NCBI GenBank assembly: GCA_964615935.1
Contig: CAZTTG010000065.1
Coordinates: 1-35,854, forward strand
Reading direction: 5' to 3'
Length of the DNA stretch: 35,854 bases
From: CAZTTG01 sp964615935
GTDB lineage: Bacteria; Planctomycetota; UBA1135; GCA-002686595
Positions 20,627-29,586 of this stretch are shown in pieces. A program made the translations under genes and the position numbers. Within the stretch, counting starts at the first letter, position 1. Every line of letters starts with the position of its first letter. The notes beneath the pieces were generated by a model. It was not told the origin of the DNA. It was given only the letters and a program-made list of their open reading frames with translations, and ran no database searches.

Positions 20627-21505
20627 CTACGCGGCTCGGCGGGCCGCCTTCTCCGGCGCGGGCTTCGACTGCCAGCCGCGGCCGCACAGCATCCACAAGG
20701 CCGTGCGCCACAGGATCTTCAGGTCCAGGGCCAGCGACTGGTGGCGGCGGTAGCGGTCGCTGAGCTGGAGCTTGCGGGCGTAGCCCGGCGCGTCGCGGCC
20801 CACGTAGCCCTGGGTGATCTGGGCATAGCCGGTGATGCCCGGCCGCACGGCCATGCGGGTGGCGAAGCCCGGGACCTCGCGGCGGGCCCACTCCTCGATC
20901 TCCATCATCTCGGGGCGTGGGCCGATGAAGGCCATGTCGCCGCGGAGCACGTTGAGGATCTGGGGCAGCTCGTCCAGGTGGGTGTTGCGCAGGAGGCGCC
21001 CGAAGCGCGTCACCCGGAGGCGGTCCTCCCCGGCGCCCCAGGAGGCGAAGTGGGTGCCGGCCGCCGAGCGCATGGTGCGGAACTTGACCAGGCGGAAGAC
21101 CTGGTCGCGGTAGCCGATCCGCTCCTGGAAGAAGAACACCTGGCGCCAGTCGCGGAAGATCCACGCGTTGACCAGGGCGATGGCCCCTCCCAGGAGCAGG
21201 GCGGGCGGGAGGCACAGGACGAGCAGGCCGAGGTCGAAGACCCGGTGCCCCCATCGTCCGTACCATCCGGCTGGGGCGAGCGCCTCCCAGTCCGGCTCGG
21301 GCCTGTGCTCCGCCGCCGGCTCGCGCCGCACCAGCTCGGGGTGCGGCGCGGGGGCCGCTCGAGTCGGTCCGGCAGGGGCCCTCCCTCGCCGGGGGAGGGC
21401 CGGGGCCGGTGGCCGGAGCACCGGCACTTCGGGGGTGATCGGGGCGAGCTGCGAGCTGGTGTACACGGCTTGGGAGACCTTTCCAGGTCGGATCGTGCGA
21501 GACAC
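20627..21505 (-). CDS. Polyprenyl-phosphate sugar-1-phosphate transferase (EPS priming enzyme)
   Basis: About 292 residues. The C-terminal 210 form a bacterial sugar transferase domain: a re-entrant membrane helix with a Pro-Pro kink (RVFDLGLLVLCLPPALLLGG), FFFQERIGY, KFRTM, the catalytic LDELPQ (Asp-Glu dyad) and GDMAFIGPRPE. It would transfer a sugar phosphate from a UDP-sugar to undecaprenyl phosphate, starting repeat-unit synthesis. It belongs to the short (PglC/WecA-independent) form without the extra N-terminal membrane domain of WbaP. Residues before the domain are Pro/Ala-rich and probably disordered. The start is uncertain: I used the GTG at 21503-21505, though the frame is open to 21724. 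It is divergent from the flippase operon and clearly belongs to the same pathway. Confidence 0.88.
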   Translation of the reverse strand: MSRTIRPGKVSQAVYTSSQLAPITPEVPVLRPPAPALPRRGRAPAGPTRAAPAPHPELVRREPAAEHRPEPDWEALAPAGWYGRWGHRVFDLGLLVLCLPPALLLGGAIALVNAWIFRDWRQVFFFQERIGYRDQVFRLVKFRTMRSAAGTHFASWGAGEDRLRVTRFGRLLRNTHLDELPQILNVLRGDMAFIGPRPEMMEIEEWARREVPGFATRMAVRPGITGYAQITQGYVGRDAPGYARKLQLSDRYRRHQSLALDLKILWRTALWMLCGRGWQSKPAPEKAARRAA

Positions 21506-21861
21506 GGAGATTCTCTGAGGGGAGTCCGGCCCGCAGCTCGGGGGGTGTGCCGCTGGAACCGTGGAGTCAGTGGTTCGGATTCGGGGCGCGTGAGCTATCG
21601 AGCGCAGGGGGCCGCGGCCTTCAATCCGATCCGGGCGAGGGTGCCGGCCGTGCCGGATCTGACGCCCGGCAGGGGGAGGAGTACCAGTCTCGTCCCCTCG
21701 ATGGGACAGGCCCGATCGATCCATCCGGACCCCTCCGCGGCAGCGCTCAAGACCTATTGACGGGGTGACGAACAGGCAGGGAGCCGGAAACCTTTTCCAG
21801 GTGGCCGGCCCGACGCCCCTGCGCTCGCCGCGCCCCGGGCGCCCGCCGCACCCGGACCTGG
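21506..21861. other. Divergent control region of the exopolysaccharide cluster
   Basis: 356 bp between the priming transferase and the flippase operon, with no credible gene unless the transferase starts further upstream. An inverted repeat GGAAA/TTTCC lies at 21786-21798. A TTGACG hexamer occurs at about 21757, but I see no convincing -10 partner. Control sites for both directions should lie here. Confidence 0.45.
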
Positions 21862-23229
21862 ATGAGCACGCCGATCCCCACGCGCACGAGCACCCTGCCC
21901 CCGGTGAGCGCCGGCCCCCTGGGCCGCGAGCGGACCGCGGGGGCGGGGGGCGGTGACCTCCTCCGGGGGTTGGGCCAGATCCTCGGCAGCCAGGCGGGGC
22001 TGGCCGTCGCCGGGCTCCTCAGCCTGCCGATCCTGGCGCGCAACCTGCAGCCCGTCGGGTACGGCGGCTTCTCGCTGTTCATGCTGGCCCTGGGCAGCCT
22101 CTCCTGCTTCGACTTCGCCCGGCCCATCCTGATCCGCGAGCTGGCCGGAGGCGGGGGCGAGCCGGCCGCCAGCCGGCGCCTCCTGCGGGCCAACGCCCTG
22201 GTGCTCGGCGCCGGAGCCCTGGTAGCCGGGAGCCTCCTCCTGGACGCCGCCGCGACCACGGGGCTGACCCTGGCCCTCCTGCTGCACGCGAGCTCCTCGG
22301 GCCCCTTCGCGCGGCTGAACGCCGACGGCCGCGCCGGCCTGGCCCTCTCGGTGCGCAACGGCTGCTGGGCGGGGGCCACCCTGGCGGTGGTGCCGCTCTC
22401 CTTCGCCACCGCGAGCTCCCACGCCTACGTCTGGGCCTTCGCCCTGGGGAACCTGGGCATCCTGCTGGGGTACCGGCGCCTGGTCGCGGGTCGCGCGTCC
22501 GGGAGCGGCGCCGAAGAGGCGAGCCCGGCTGAGGCCGGCTCGCACGGCGCCCAGATCCGGAACCTCCTGGGGTTCAGCGCCGCCTCCACCGTGCTGGTGG
22601 GGGCCGACCGGGCCATCCTGCGCCACAACAGCGCCGCCGGGGACTTCGGCCAGTACGGCGCGCAGTACGACCTGGCGGTCAAGATCAACCTGGTCAGTAC
22701 GGCCCTGGGGAGCCTCCTGTACCCGATGCTGGCGCGGGTCGCCTCCGAGGGGGACGAGGAGGCCACCGGGCGCATCTTCGTCCGCTACGCCTCGCGCATC
22801 GCGGTGGCCTACTTCGCGGTGCTCCTCCTGGTGATCGCCTTCCACCAGCCGATCCTGGCGCTGATCCTGGGCGCGGACTTCGCCGGCGGGGCGCGGGTCT
22901 ATGCGCTCCTGTGCGCGGGGGTTTTCCTGCACCTCTTCGGCTTCCTGATCACGCCCTTCCAGCGGGCCCGGGGCGACTTCTCCACCCACCGCCGCTGCTA
23001 CAACCTGTCGGCGGTCATCATGGTGATCGTCGGCGTCCTGCTCATCCCCCGCTTCGGCGCGTGGGGCGCGGTGGCGACCTACCTGTGCGCGCGGTTGGCC
23101 GAGGTGCTGCTGATCGCGCACGAGGTGCGCGCCCTGCCCCGGCGGGTCCTGCCCCGCTGGCGGGTGGCCGCCCTGGCGCTCATGGTCCTGGCGCTCTTCG
23201 GAGCGGCCCGCTGGAGCCTGATGGGGTAG
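21862..23229 (+). CDS. Wzx-type polysaccharide flippase (MOP superfamily)
   Basis: A 455-residue polytopic membrane protein with about twelve helices after a Pro/Thr-rich cytoplasmic N-terminus. The opening LLRGLGQILGSQAGLAVAGL followed by LPILARNLQPVGYGGFSLFM is typical of O-antigen and exopolysaccharide flippases. The middle LLGFSAASTVLVGADRAIL with FGQYGAQYDLAVKI repeats the pattern of the second six-helix half. It would move the lipid-linked repeat unit across the inner membrane. It is the first gene of the plus-strand cluster, with the polymerase starting 6 bp after its stop. The ATG at 21862 lacks a good ribosome site; the hydrophobic part begins some 30 residues later, so an internal start is possible. 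Confidence 0.88.
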   Translation: MSTPIPTRTSTLPPVSAGPLGRERTAGAGGGDLLRGLGQILGSQAGLAVAGLLSLPILARNLQPVGYGGFSLFMLALGSLSCFDFARPILIRELAGGGGEPAASRRLLRANALVLGAGALVAGSLLLDAAATTGLTLALLLHASSSGPFARLNADGRAGLALSVRNGCWAGATLAVVPLSFATASSHAYVWAFALGNLGILLGYRRLVAGRASGSGAEEASPAEAGSHGAQIRNLLGFSAASTVLVGADRAILRHNSAAGDFGQYGAQYDLAVKINLVSTALGSLLYPMLARVASEGDEEATGRIFVRYASRIAVAYFAVLLLVIAFHQPILALILGADFAGGARVYALLCAGVFLHLFGFLITPFQRARGDFSTHRRCYNLSAVIMVIVGVLLIPRFGAWGAVATYLCARLAEVLLIAHEVRALPRRVLPRWRVAALALMVLALFGAARWSLMG

Positions 23230-23235
23230 CCGGCC

Positions 23236-24594
23236 ATGACCGAACGCATCCTGCTCAGCCTGGGCATCTGGATCGCCGCCGGCCTGGCGCTGTGGCTGCT
23301 CCGCCGGCACTCCCCCCTCCACCCGGCGGCCATCGCGATGGTGGCCACGGCCCTGGTGGGGACCTTCTACCCCCTGACCACCCTGTGGATCCGGCCGCTG
23401 ACCTGGCGCAGCGTCGGACACCTGCCGGAGGAGGTTCTACTGGGGGTGCAGGCCGAGTACCTGATCTTCGCCCTGGGGCTCCTGGCGGCCGTCGTGCTGG
23501 CGCGATCGCTGGGCTGGCTGAGGAGGCCCCCCGAGGCCGGGGGCGAGCCCGCCCCCTGGACCGTGCACCGCGACCGGTTCGTCAGCCTGGGTCTGATCCT
23601 GGGCGGGGGCCTCCTGTACGTCGGCTTCGTGAGCCGGGTCGGGGTGGGCGTGCTGCTCGACTACCGCGACTTCGCCACCAAGTACCTGGCCGGCCAGGGC
23701 CTGGGCTTCCTCTCCATCGGCCTGAACCTGGTCATCTGTGGGGTGCTGTGGGCCGAGGCGGGGAGCGTCGGGTCCGTTCTGCGGTGGGCGGCGCGCTTCG
23801 TCGCGGTGGCGGTGGCCCTGTGGGCCCTCTTCTTCATCTCCACCCGCACCTACTTCGCGGTGCTCCTGCTCGGATACCTGTACATCCTGTGCCGCAACCG
23901 CGGGCTGGAATTGGGGCGCGTCCGCCTCCGGGTGGTGCTCCTGCTGCTCGCCGCCTACCTGGGCGTGGAGGGCTACATGCTCGTCCGCGGCTCCTACCGC
24001 GGCGATTTCCTGGAGGCGGTCGCGACGATGCGCGAGATGGGCGCCACCAGCGACCAGACCCTGGGCTGGCTGGTGGGCGGCTCCGAGCTCTCCCACCCCT
24101 TCGTGACCGCCGCAGAGGTCCAGCGCTACGAGGAGGCGGGCGAGCTCGCCTGCGGCAGCTACCTGGACGCCTTCCAGATCCTGATGCCCCTGGCCTTGTT
24201 CCCCGATCGGCCGCGCAGCCTATCGCAGCGCTTCGTCGGGGAATACTACCCGGCCGTGGCCGAGCGCGGCGGTGGCGCCGCCTTCAGCCTGGTGGCGGAG
24301 GCGTGGTGGAACCTCGGCCGCGGGATCGGCTCGCTGCTGGTGGGCTGCCTGGCTGGCCTGGGGCTCCTGTGGTTCGAAGCCCGGCGCATCCTCGGGCCCG
24401 GCCACCCCCTGACGCGTCTGAGCCCCTACCTGGTCTCGGTGGTCCTGCTGGCCCACCGCAGCACCTTCGCCCTGATCGTGAAGCAGATGGTCTGCCTGCT
24501 CGGGCCGATCCTCCTGCTGATCATCCTGGCCACCCTCACCTGGACGGCGACCCGGCACGCGCCGCCGCTGCGCGCGCTCCGTCAGGCGCCCTGA
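23236..24594 (+). CDS. Wzy-like O-antigen/EPS polymerase
   Basis: A 452-residue protein with about eleven membrane helices and one large loop (about 255-345) containing VGGSELSHPFVTAAEV, LACGSYLDAFQILMPLALFPDRP and FVGEYYPAVAERGGGAAFSLVAEAWWN. The loop near the C-terminal third and the FSLVAEAWWNLG segment fit oligosaccharide-repeat polymerases, which vary greatly in sequence. It would join repeat units on the outer face of the membrane. The position directly after the flippase supports this. Sequence identity within the family is usually low, so the assignment rests on topology and context. Confidence 0.8.
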   Translation: MTERILLSLGIWIAAGLALWLLRRHSPLHPAAIAMVATALVGTFYPLTTLWIRPLTWRSVGHLPEEVLLGVQAEYLIFALGLLAAVVLARSLGWLRRPPEAGGEPAPWTVHRDRFVSLGLILGGGLLYVGFVSRVGVGVLLDYRDFATKYLAGQGLGFLSIGLNLVICGVLWAEAGSVGSVLRWAARFVAVAVALWALFFISTRTYFAVLLLGYLYILCRNRGLELGRVRLRVVLLLLAAYLGVEGYMLVRGSYRGDFLEAVATMREMGATSDQTLGWLVGGSELSHPFVTAAEVQRYEEAGELACGSYLDAFQILMPLALFPDRPRSLSQRFVGEYYPAVAERGGGAAFSLVAEAWWNLGRGIGSLLVGCLAGLGLLWFEARRILGPGHPLTRLSPYLVSVVLLAHRSTFALIVKQMVCLLGPILLLIILATLTWTATRHAPPLRALRQAP

Positions 24595-24602
24595 CCCTTC
24601 CC

Positions 24603-26531
24603 ATGTGCGGCATCAACGGCACGGCCGACACCCGCGAGGATCGAATCTCCCTCGATCGGGTGGCCCGCATGAACGCGGCCCTGCACCACCGCGGGCCCGA
24701 CGAGGGCGGCGTGGTGAGCGTGGGCTTCGCCGCCCTGGGCATGCGCCGGCTCTCGATCGTGGACCTCAGCCGCGGCAGCCAGCCCATGTCCACCGAGGAC
24801 GGACGCACCACCCTGGTCTACAACGGCGAGATCTACGACTGCGAGGAGCACCGCGAGCGGCTGCGAGCGCAGGGCCACCGCTTCCGCACCCACTCGGACA
24901 CCGAGGTGCTGCTGCGCTCCTGGGCGGCCGAGGGGCCGGCCTGCCTGAACCGACTGGGGGGCATGTTCGCCTTCGCGGTGGCCGATCGCGAGGAGCGCTG
25001 CCTGCACCTGGCCCGCGACCGCGTGGGCATCAAGCCCCTGTACTACGCCCGGACCGACGGCGGCGGGCTGATCTTCTCCTCGGAGCTCGCAAGCCTCCTC
25101 TCCCACCCGAGCATCGAGCGGCGCCTGGACCGCCGGTCGCTGGCCATGCTGCTGGTCGACCGCTGCGTGAACGACCCCTGGACCCTGGTGGAGGGCGTGC
25201 GGCAGCTCCCCCCCGGGCACGTGCTGCGCTGGAAGGCCGGTCGGATCGAGATCCGGCGCTGGGCCGAGCCGCCCCTGCCGGCTCCGACCGAGGGCGCGCG
25301 CGAGGGCGACGAGGAGTCGGCCCTCTCCGAGCTCGTCGGCCTCCTGGACGAATCCGTCCGCTCGCACCTGGTCGCCGACGTGCCGGTGGGGGTCTTCCTC
25401 TCCGGCGGCATCGACTCCAGCACGGTGGCGGCCTTCGCGGCCCGCGCCCTGCGCGAGCGCGGCGAGGCCGTCCAGAGCTTCTCGGTGGGCTTCGCCCACC
25501 CCGACTACGACGAGAGCGCCCTGGCGCGCGAGGTGGCGCGGCACCTCTCCTGCGAGCACCACGAGCTGCGGATCGAGGAGGCGCGCTTCGACGCCGACCT
25601 GCTCGACCTGATCCTCGACCACGCGGGCCAGCCCCTGGGCGACACCTCCTGCATCCCCACCCTGCTGGTCTCCCGCCTGGCGCGCGAGCACGTCAAGGTG
25701 GCCCTCTCGGGCGACGGGGGCGACGAGCTCTTCGGCGGCTACGACCACGTCCGCTGGGCCGGGCGCGTGCGCCGGGCGGAGCGGATCCCGGCCCCCCTGC
25801 GCCGCCTGGGCCAGGCCGTGCTGGCGGGGGCCGCCCCGCTCGCCCGCGGGCGGCTGGCCGAGCGCACGCGCCGGGGCCGCAAGGGCCTGGCCCTGAGCTT
25901 CCGCGAGCCCGCCGACCAGCTCCGCCGGATGATGAGCCTGTGGGCCCCGGAGGAGCTCCCCCGCCTCCTGAACCTCTCCGCCTCGGAGCTCGAGCTGCGG
26001 CCCGCCCCGGCTGACGGCGAGCTCGACCCGGGGGGGCGCGAGCCCGAGGAGTACGCCATGGCCTGGCTGGCGCGGACCTACATGCCCGCCGCCATCCTGA
26101 CCAAGGTGGACCGCATGAGCATGGCCGCCAGCCTGGAGGTGCGCGTGCCGCTGCTCGACCGCCGCGTCCTGGACTTCGCCGACCGGCTGCCGCTGGGCCT
26201 GAAGATGCGCGGTGGGATCGGCAAGTACCTGCTGCGCCGGGCGGGCCGCGAGATGCTGCCCGAGTCGGTCTACACGCACCGCAAGCAGGGCTTCTCGATC
26301 CCCCTGTGCGACTGGCTGAACGACGAGTTCTGGGAGCTGCTTCGCGACCTCTACGCCCCGGGCGCCCGCGCGGCGGAGCTCTTCCGGCGCGAGGCCCTGG
26401 AGGAGGTGATGGCCGAGGGCCGCTCGGCGCGCGCCGACGAGGGCCGCCTCAGCCACCGCGCGGCGGCCTCGCGCGTGTGGCTCCTGGCCATGCTGGGGCG
26501 CTGGATGGAGCGCTGGGAGGTGGCCGCATGA
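24603..26531 (+). CDS. AsnB-type glutamine amidotransferase, first copy
   Basis: A 642-residue class II glutamine amidotransferase. Cys2 of MCGINGTAD is the glutaminase nucleophile. HRGPDEGG, NGEIYD, HSDTEV and RVGIKPLYY build the N-terminal domain (1-210). SGGIDSS (about residue 267) is the ATP-pyrophosphatase loop of the synthetase domain, with SGDGGDELFGGYDH and DRMSMAASLEVRVPLLD downstream. Housekeeping AsnB makes asparagine, but paralogues in surface-polysaccharide clusters (for example WbpS) convert uronic acids to uronamides. Context favours that role. The start is fixed by Cys2, 8 bp after the polymerase stop. The stop overlaps the next ATG (ATGA). Confidence 0.92.
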   Translation: MCGINGTADTREDRISLDRVARMNAALHHRGPDEGGVVSVGFAALGMRRLSIVDLSRGSQPMSTEDGRTTLVYNGEIYDCEEHRERLRAQGHRFRTHSDTEVLLRSWAAEGPACLNRLGGMFAFAVADREERCLHLARDRVGIKPLYYARTDGGGLIFSSELASLLSHPSIERRLDRRSLAMLLVDRCVNDPWTLVEGVRQLPPGHVLRWKAGRIEIRRWAEPPLPAPTEGAREGDEESALSELVGLLDESVRSHLVADVPVGVFLSGGIDSSTVAAFAARALRERGEAVQSFSVGFAHPDYDESALAREVARHLSCEHHELRIEEARFDADLLDLILDHAGQPLGDTSCIPTLLVSRLAREHVKVALSGDGGDELFGGYDHVRWAGRVRRAERIPAPLRRLGQAVLAGAAPLARGRLAERTRRGRKGLALSFREPADQLRRMMSLWAPEELPRLLNLSASELELRPAPADGELDPGGREPEEYAMAWLARTYMPAAILTKVDRMSMAASLEVRVPLLDRRVLDFADRLPLGLKMRGGIGKYLLRRAGREMLPESVYTHRKQGFSIPLCDWLNDEFWELLRDLYAPGARAAELFRREALEEVMAEGRSARADEGRLSHRAAASRVWLLAMLGRWMERWEVAA

Positions 26532-27631
26532 GCGCCCGGAGAGGCGACCCGCGCCTGCTGCTCATCGGGCCGCGCTGCATCGAGGACGACGTGGTGGGCG
26601 GCACCAAGGTCTCCTTCGAGAACCTGGTGTCGGACTTCGAGCGGAGCGGGCGCTTCGAGCTGGAGGTGATCGACACCTCGCGGCCCTACCGGGCGCACCG
26701 CGGCGGCGCGATCCGGCGCCGCAAGCTGGAGCTCCTGGCCCTGTCGCGCGCCCTGGGCGCGACCGCCTCGCGCCCCGCCGACCTGGTGCTGCTCAACCTC
26801 TCCGCCCGCGGGTGCCTGGCCGCCGGGCCGCTCTTGTGGCAGCTCACCCGCCTGCGCCGGCGGCCGCTGGCCATCCGCCTGTTCGGCGGCGACCTCGACC
26901 TCTGGTACGACCGCGCCCCGCGCTGGCAGCGCGCCCTGGCGCGTAGGAGCTTCCTGCGCGCCGACCTCCTCCTGCTGCAGACGCGCGGTCTATGCAGACG
27001 CTTCGAGCTGGCCCGGGGGGCGCGCTGGTTCCCGACCACCCGCGACCTGCCCTCGCCCGACCACCCCGCCGCGGGCCCCTGCCGGCGCTTCGTCTTCCTC
27101 TCGCAGCTGCGGACCGAGAAGGGGCTCCTGGAGGCCCTGGCGGCCTCCGACCGGTTGCCGGAAGGCTGCGGCCTCTCGGTCTACGGGCCCGGCATGCGGG
27201 ACCTCGATCCGAGCTGCTTCTCGGGCCACCCCCGGGCCCGCTGGAGGGGGACCCTCCCGCCCGAGCGGGTGAGCGCGACCCTGGCCGAGCACGACGCCCT
27301 GGTGTTCCCCAGCTGGTACGAGGGCGAGGGCATGCCGGGGGCCGTGGTGGAGGCCATGCAGCTGGGCTTGCCGGTTCTGGGCACCCGATGGCGCGCGCTG
27401 CCCGAGTTGGTGCGCGACGGGCAGAACGGACTCATCGTCGAGCCGCGCTCTGCCGAGGAACTGGCCGGGGCGATGGTGCGGCTCGCGGAGGATAGGGATT
27501 TGTACCAGCGCCTGTCGGCGGGAAGCCTGCGGACCGGAGAGGAGCTCCGCAGCCCCCTCTGGCACGCGCGGCTCGAGGAGTGGCTCGGGGAGCTGGCCGG
27601 GGCTCGGGAGGCAGAGCGATGTGCGGCCTGA
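26528..27631 (+). CDS. GT4-family glycosyltransferase, first copy
   Basis: A 367-residue cytoplasmic GT-B enzyme. The N-terminal half holds LLLIGPRCIEDDVVGGTKVS, a donor-independent acceptor site in this fold. The C-terminal half holds FVFLSQLRTEKGLLEAL and the EGEGMPGAVVEAMQLGLPVL segment with the E-x7-E nucleotide-sugar motif of family 4, then NGLIVEPRSAEELAGAM. It adds one sugar to the lipid-linked repeat unit; linkage and donor cannot be read from the sequence. It starts inside the stop of the first amidotransferase gene (ATGA) and overlaps the second by 13 bp, so translation is probably coupled. Confidence 0.88.
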   Translation: MSARRGDPRLLLIGPRCIEDDVVGGTKVSFENLVSDFERSGRFELEVIDTSRPYRAHRGGAIRRRKLELLALSRALGATASRPADLVLLNLSARGCLAAGPLLWQLTRLRRRPLAIRLFGGDLDLWYDRAPRWQRALARRSFLRADLLLLQTRGLCRRFELARGARWFPTTRDLPSPDHPAAGPCRRFVFLSQLRTEKGLLEALAASDRLPEGCGLSVYGPGMRDLDPSCFSGHPRARWRGTLPPERVSATLAEHDALVFPSWYEGEGMPGAVVEAMQLGLPVLGTRWRALPELVRDGQNGLIVEPRSAEELAGAMVRLAEDRDLYQRLSAGSLRTGEELRSPLWHARLEEWLGELAGAREAERCAA

Positions 27632-29586
27632 CCGGATGGCTCTCACCGCGCGGCGAGGTCGACGCCGAGGCGCTGGCGCGCATGCGCGAGGCCATGGCCC
27701 ATCGCGGACCGGATGGCGCCGGGCAGTGGGTGTCCGCCGATCGCCGGGTGGGGCTGGCCCACCGGCGGCTCTCGATCGTCGATCTCTCACCCGAGGCGGA
27801 CCAGCCCATGTGGGACGCGCTCGGCGAGGTGGTGGTGGTCTACAACGGCGAGATCTACAACCACGTCGAGCTGCGGCGCGACCTGGTCGAGCTCGGCTTC
27901 TCTTTCCGCACCAGCCACTCGGACACCGAGGTCCTGGTGGTGGGCTACCGGGCCTGGGGACTGGAGGGACTCCTGCGGCGCCTGAACGGCGCCTTCGCCT
28001 TCGCGCTCCTGGACCGCGCCGCCGATCGCCTCTTCCTGGTGCGCGATCGCGTGGGCATCAAGCCGCTGTACGTGGCGCGCGCCGGCGCCGACCTGCTCTT
28101 CGCCTCCGAGGCCAAGGCGCTCTTCGCCTCGGGGCGCATCCGGGCCCAGCTGGATCGCGAGAGCTTCGTCCACTACCTCGGCTTCCGCTCCGTGCCCGCC
28201 CCGGGTACCCTATTCGAAGGCGTGGAGTGCCTCGAGCCGGGCGGCCTGATCGAGCTCGACCAGGCCGGGCGCGAGCTCCGCCGCGCGAGCTGGTGGGATC
28301 CGCTGGGCGACGCGAGGACGCCGCCGAAGACCGAGGCGCAGGCCGCCGATCGCCTGGAGGAGCTGCTGCGCTCCGCCGTGGACCTGCGGATGCGCGCCGA
28401 CGTGCCCGTGGGGCTCTTCCTGTCGGGGGGAGTCGACTCGGCCTGGCTGCTCGGGCGGATGGCGGCCACGAGCGAGAGGCTGAACACCTTCACCGTCCAC
28501 TACCCGGGCCACGACAGCTACGACGAGAGCTCGGACGCGGCCGAGCTGGCCCGCCGCGCGGGCTCGGCGCACCACCCGGTGCCGGTGAGCGCGAGGGCCT
28601 ACGGCGACTCCCTGGCCGAGGTGGCCTGGTTCCAGGACGAGCCCATCGCCGCGCCGGTCTGCCCCTCGGTGTACTTCCTCGCCCAGGCGGCCCGCTCCGC
28701 CGGCGTGCCGGTGGCCCTGGCCGGGGAGGGCGCCGACGAGCTCTTCGTCGGCTACCGGAGCTGGATCCGCCTGCGCGACCTGCAGCGCTGGGACGACCGG
28801 CTCCCCGACTTGCCGGGCAGGTGGCTGCGGCGCGGCGCCGCGGCCCTGGCCGGCGCCCTCCTGCCGGAGACGGCCCCCCAACGCGAGATCCTGCGCCGCG
28901 CGGCAGCCGGGCAGCCGCTCTTCTGGGGCGGCGCGCTGGACTTCGGCCAGGACGCCTGCGAGCGCCTGCTGGGCCCCGCGGTCGGACGGCCGGCCGCCTC
29001 CACCTTCGAGCGGGTGGTGCGCCCCCTGCGCGATCGCTTCCTGGAGCGCGGCGATCCCGCCGACCTGACCGGCTGGATGAGCTACGCGGACCTGCGCTTC
29101 CGCCTGCCGCAGCTCATGCTGCCGCGCCTCGACAAGATGGGCCTGGCCTTCTCGGTCGAGGGACGCGTCCCCTACCTCGACCACCGCGTGGTCGAGCTGG
29201 TCATGGGCCTGCCGCCCGCCTGGCGCGCGGCCACCGGGGGGGTGGGCAAGCCGCTGCTCAAGCGGGTCATGTGCCGGAGCCTGCCACGCGCCTTCGTGTA
29301 CCGCCAGAAGCGCGGCTTCCAGGCGCCGGTGGCCGAGTGGAAGGAGGGCGAGCTGGGCGGGCGCTGGGGTCCGCTGCTGATCGAGTTCGCGCGCCGCACC
29401 GCCCTCTTCGAGCCGGCGGCCCTCGAGCGGCTGCTCGCGCGCAGCGCCGATCGGCTCTGGTTCAACCTCGCCAACTTCGCCCTCTGGTACTGCACCTTCG
29501 TCGAGAACGTCCTTCCCGAGAGCCTCGACGGGCTGCGCGCCGCCCGAGGATTCGCGGGAGCGAGGGAGGGGGTTCACGTCGCATGA
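27619..29586 (+). CDS. AsnB-type glutamine amidotransferase, second copy
   Basis: A 655-residue protein with the same layout as the first copy but clearly diverged: MCGLTGWLSPRG with Cys2, HRGPDGAGQW, NGEIYNHVEL, HSDTEVLV and RVGIKPLYV in the glutaminase half. SGGVDSA (about residue 268), AGEGADELFVGY and LPRLDKMGLAFSVEGRVPYLD are in the synthetase half. The replacement of SGDGGDE by AGEGADE, shared by many such paralogues, and its divergence from copy one suggest a different acceptor. In this cluster an amidated sugar acid is the likeliest product. It is preceded by GGGAGG; its ATG lies within the end of the GT4 gene and its stop overlaps the sulfotransferase ATG. Confidence 0.92.
   Translation: MCGLTGWLSPRGEVDAEALARMREAMAHRGPDGAGQWVSADRRVGLAHRRLSIVDLSPEADQPMWDALGEVVVVYNGEIYNHVELRRDLVELGFSFRTSHSDTEVLVVGYRAWGLEGLLRRLNGAFAFALLDRAADRLFLVRDRVGIKPLYVARAGADLLFASEAKALFASGRIRAQLDRESFVHYLGFRSVPAPGTLFEGVECLEPGGLIELDQAGRELRRASWWDPLGDARTPPKTEAQAADRLEELLRSAVDLRMRADVPVGLFLSGGVDSAWLLGRMAATSERLNTFTVHYPGHDSYDESSDAAELARRAGSAHHPVPVSARAYGDSLAEVAWFQDEPIAAPVCPSVYFLAQAARSAGVPVALAGEGADELFVGYRSWIRLRDLQRWDDRLPDLPGRWLRRGAAALAGALLPETAPQREILRRAAAGQPLFWGGALDFGQDACERLLGPAVGRPAASTFERVVRPLRDRFLERGDPADLTGWMSYADLRFRLPQLMLPRLDKMGLAFSVEGRVPYLDHRVVELVMGLPPAWRAATGGVGKPLLKRVMCRSLPRAFVYRQKRGFQAPVAEWKEGELGGRWGPLLIEFARRTALFEPAALERLLARSADRLWFNLANFALWYCTFVENVLPESLDGLRAARGFAGAREGVHVA

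Noticed and set aside
22911..24602. Long in-frame extension upstream of the first AsnB-type gene
   Set aside because: It overlaps the flippase and polymerase genes in another frame and gives Arg/Pro-rich nonsense; Cys2 after the ATG at 24603 fixes the true start.
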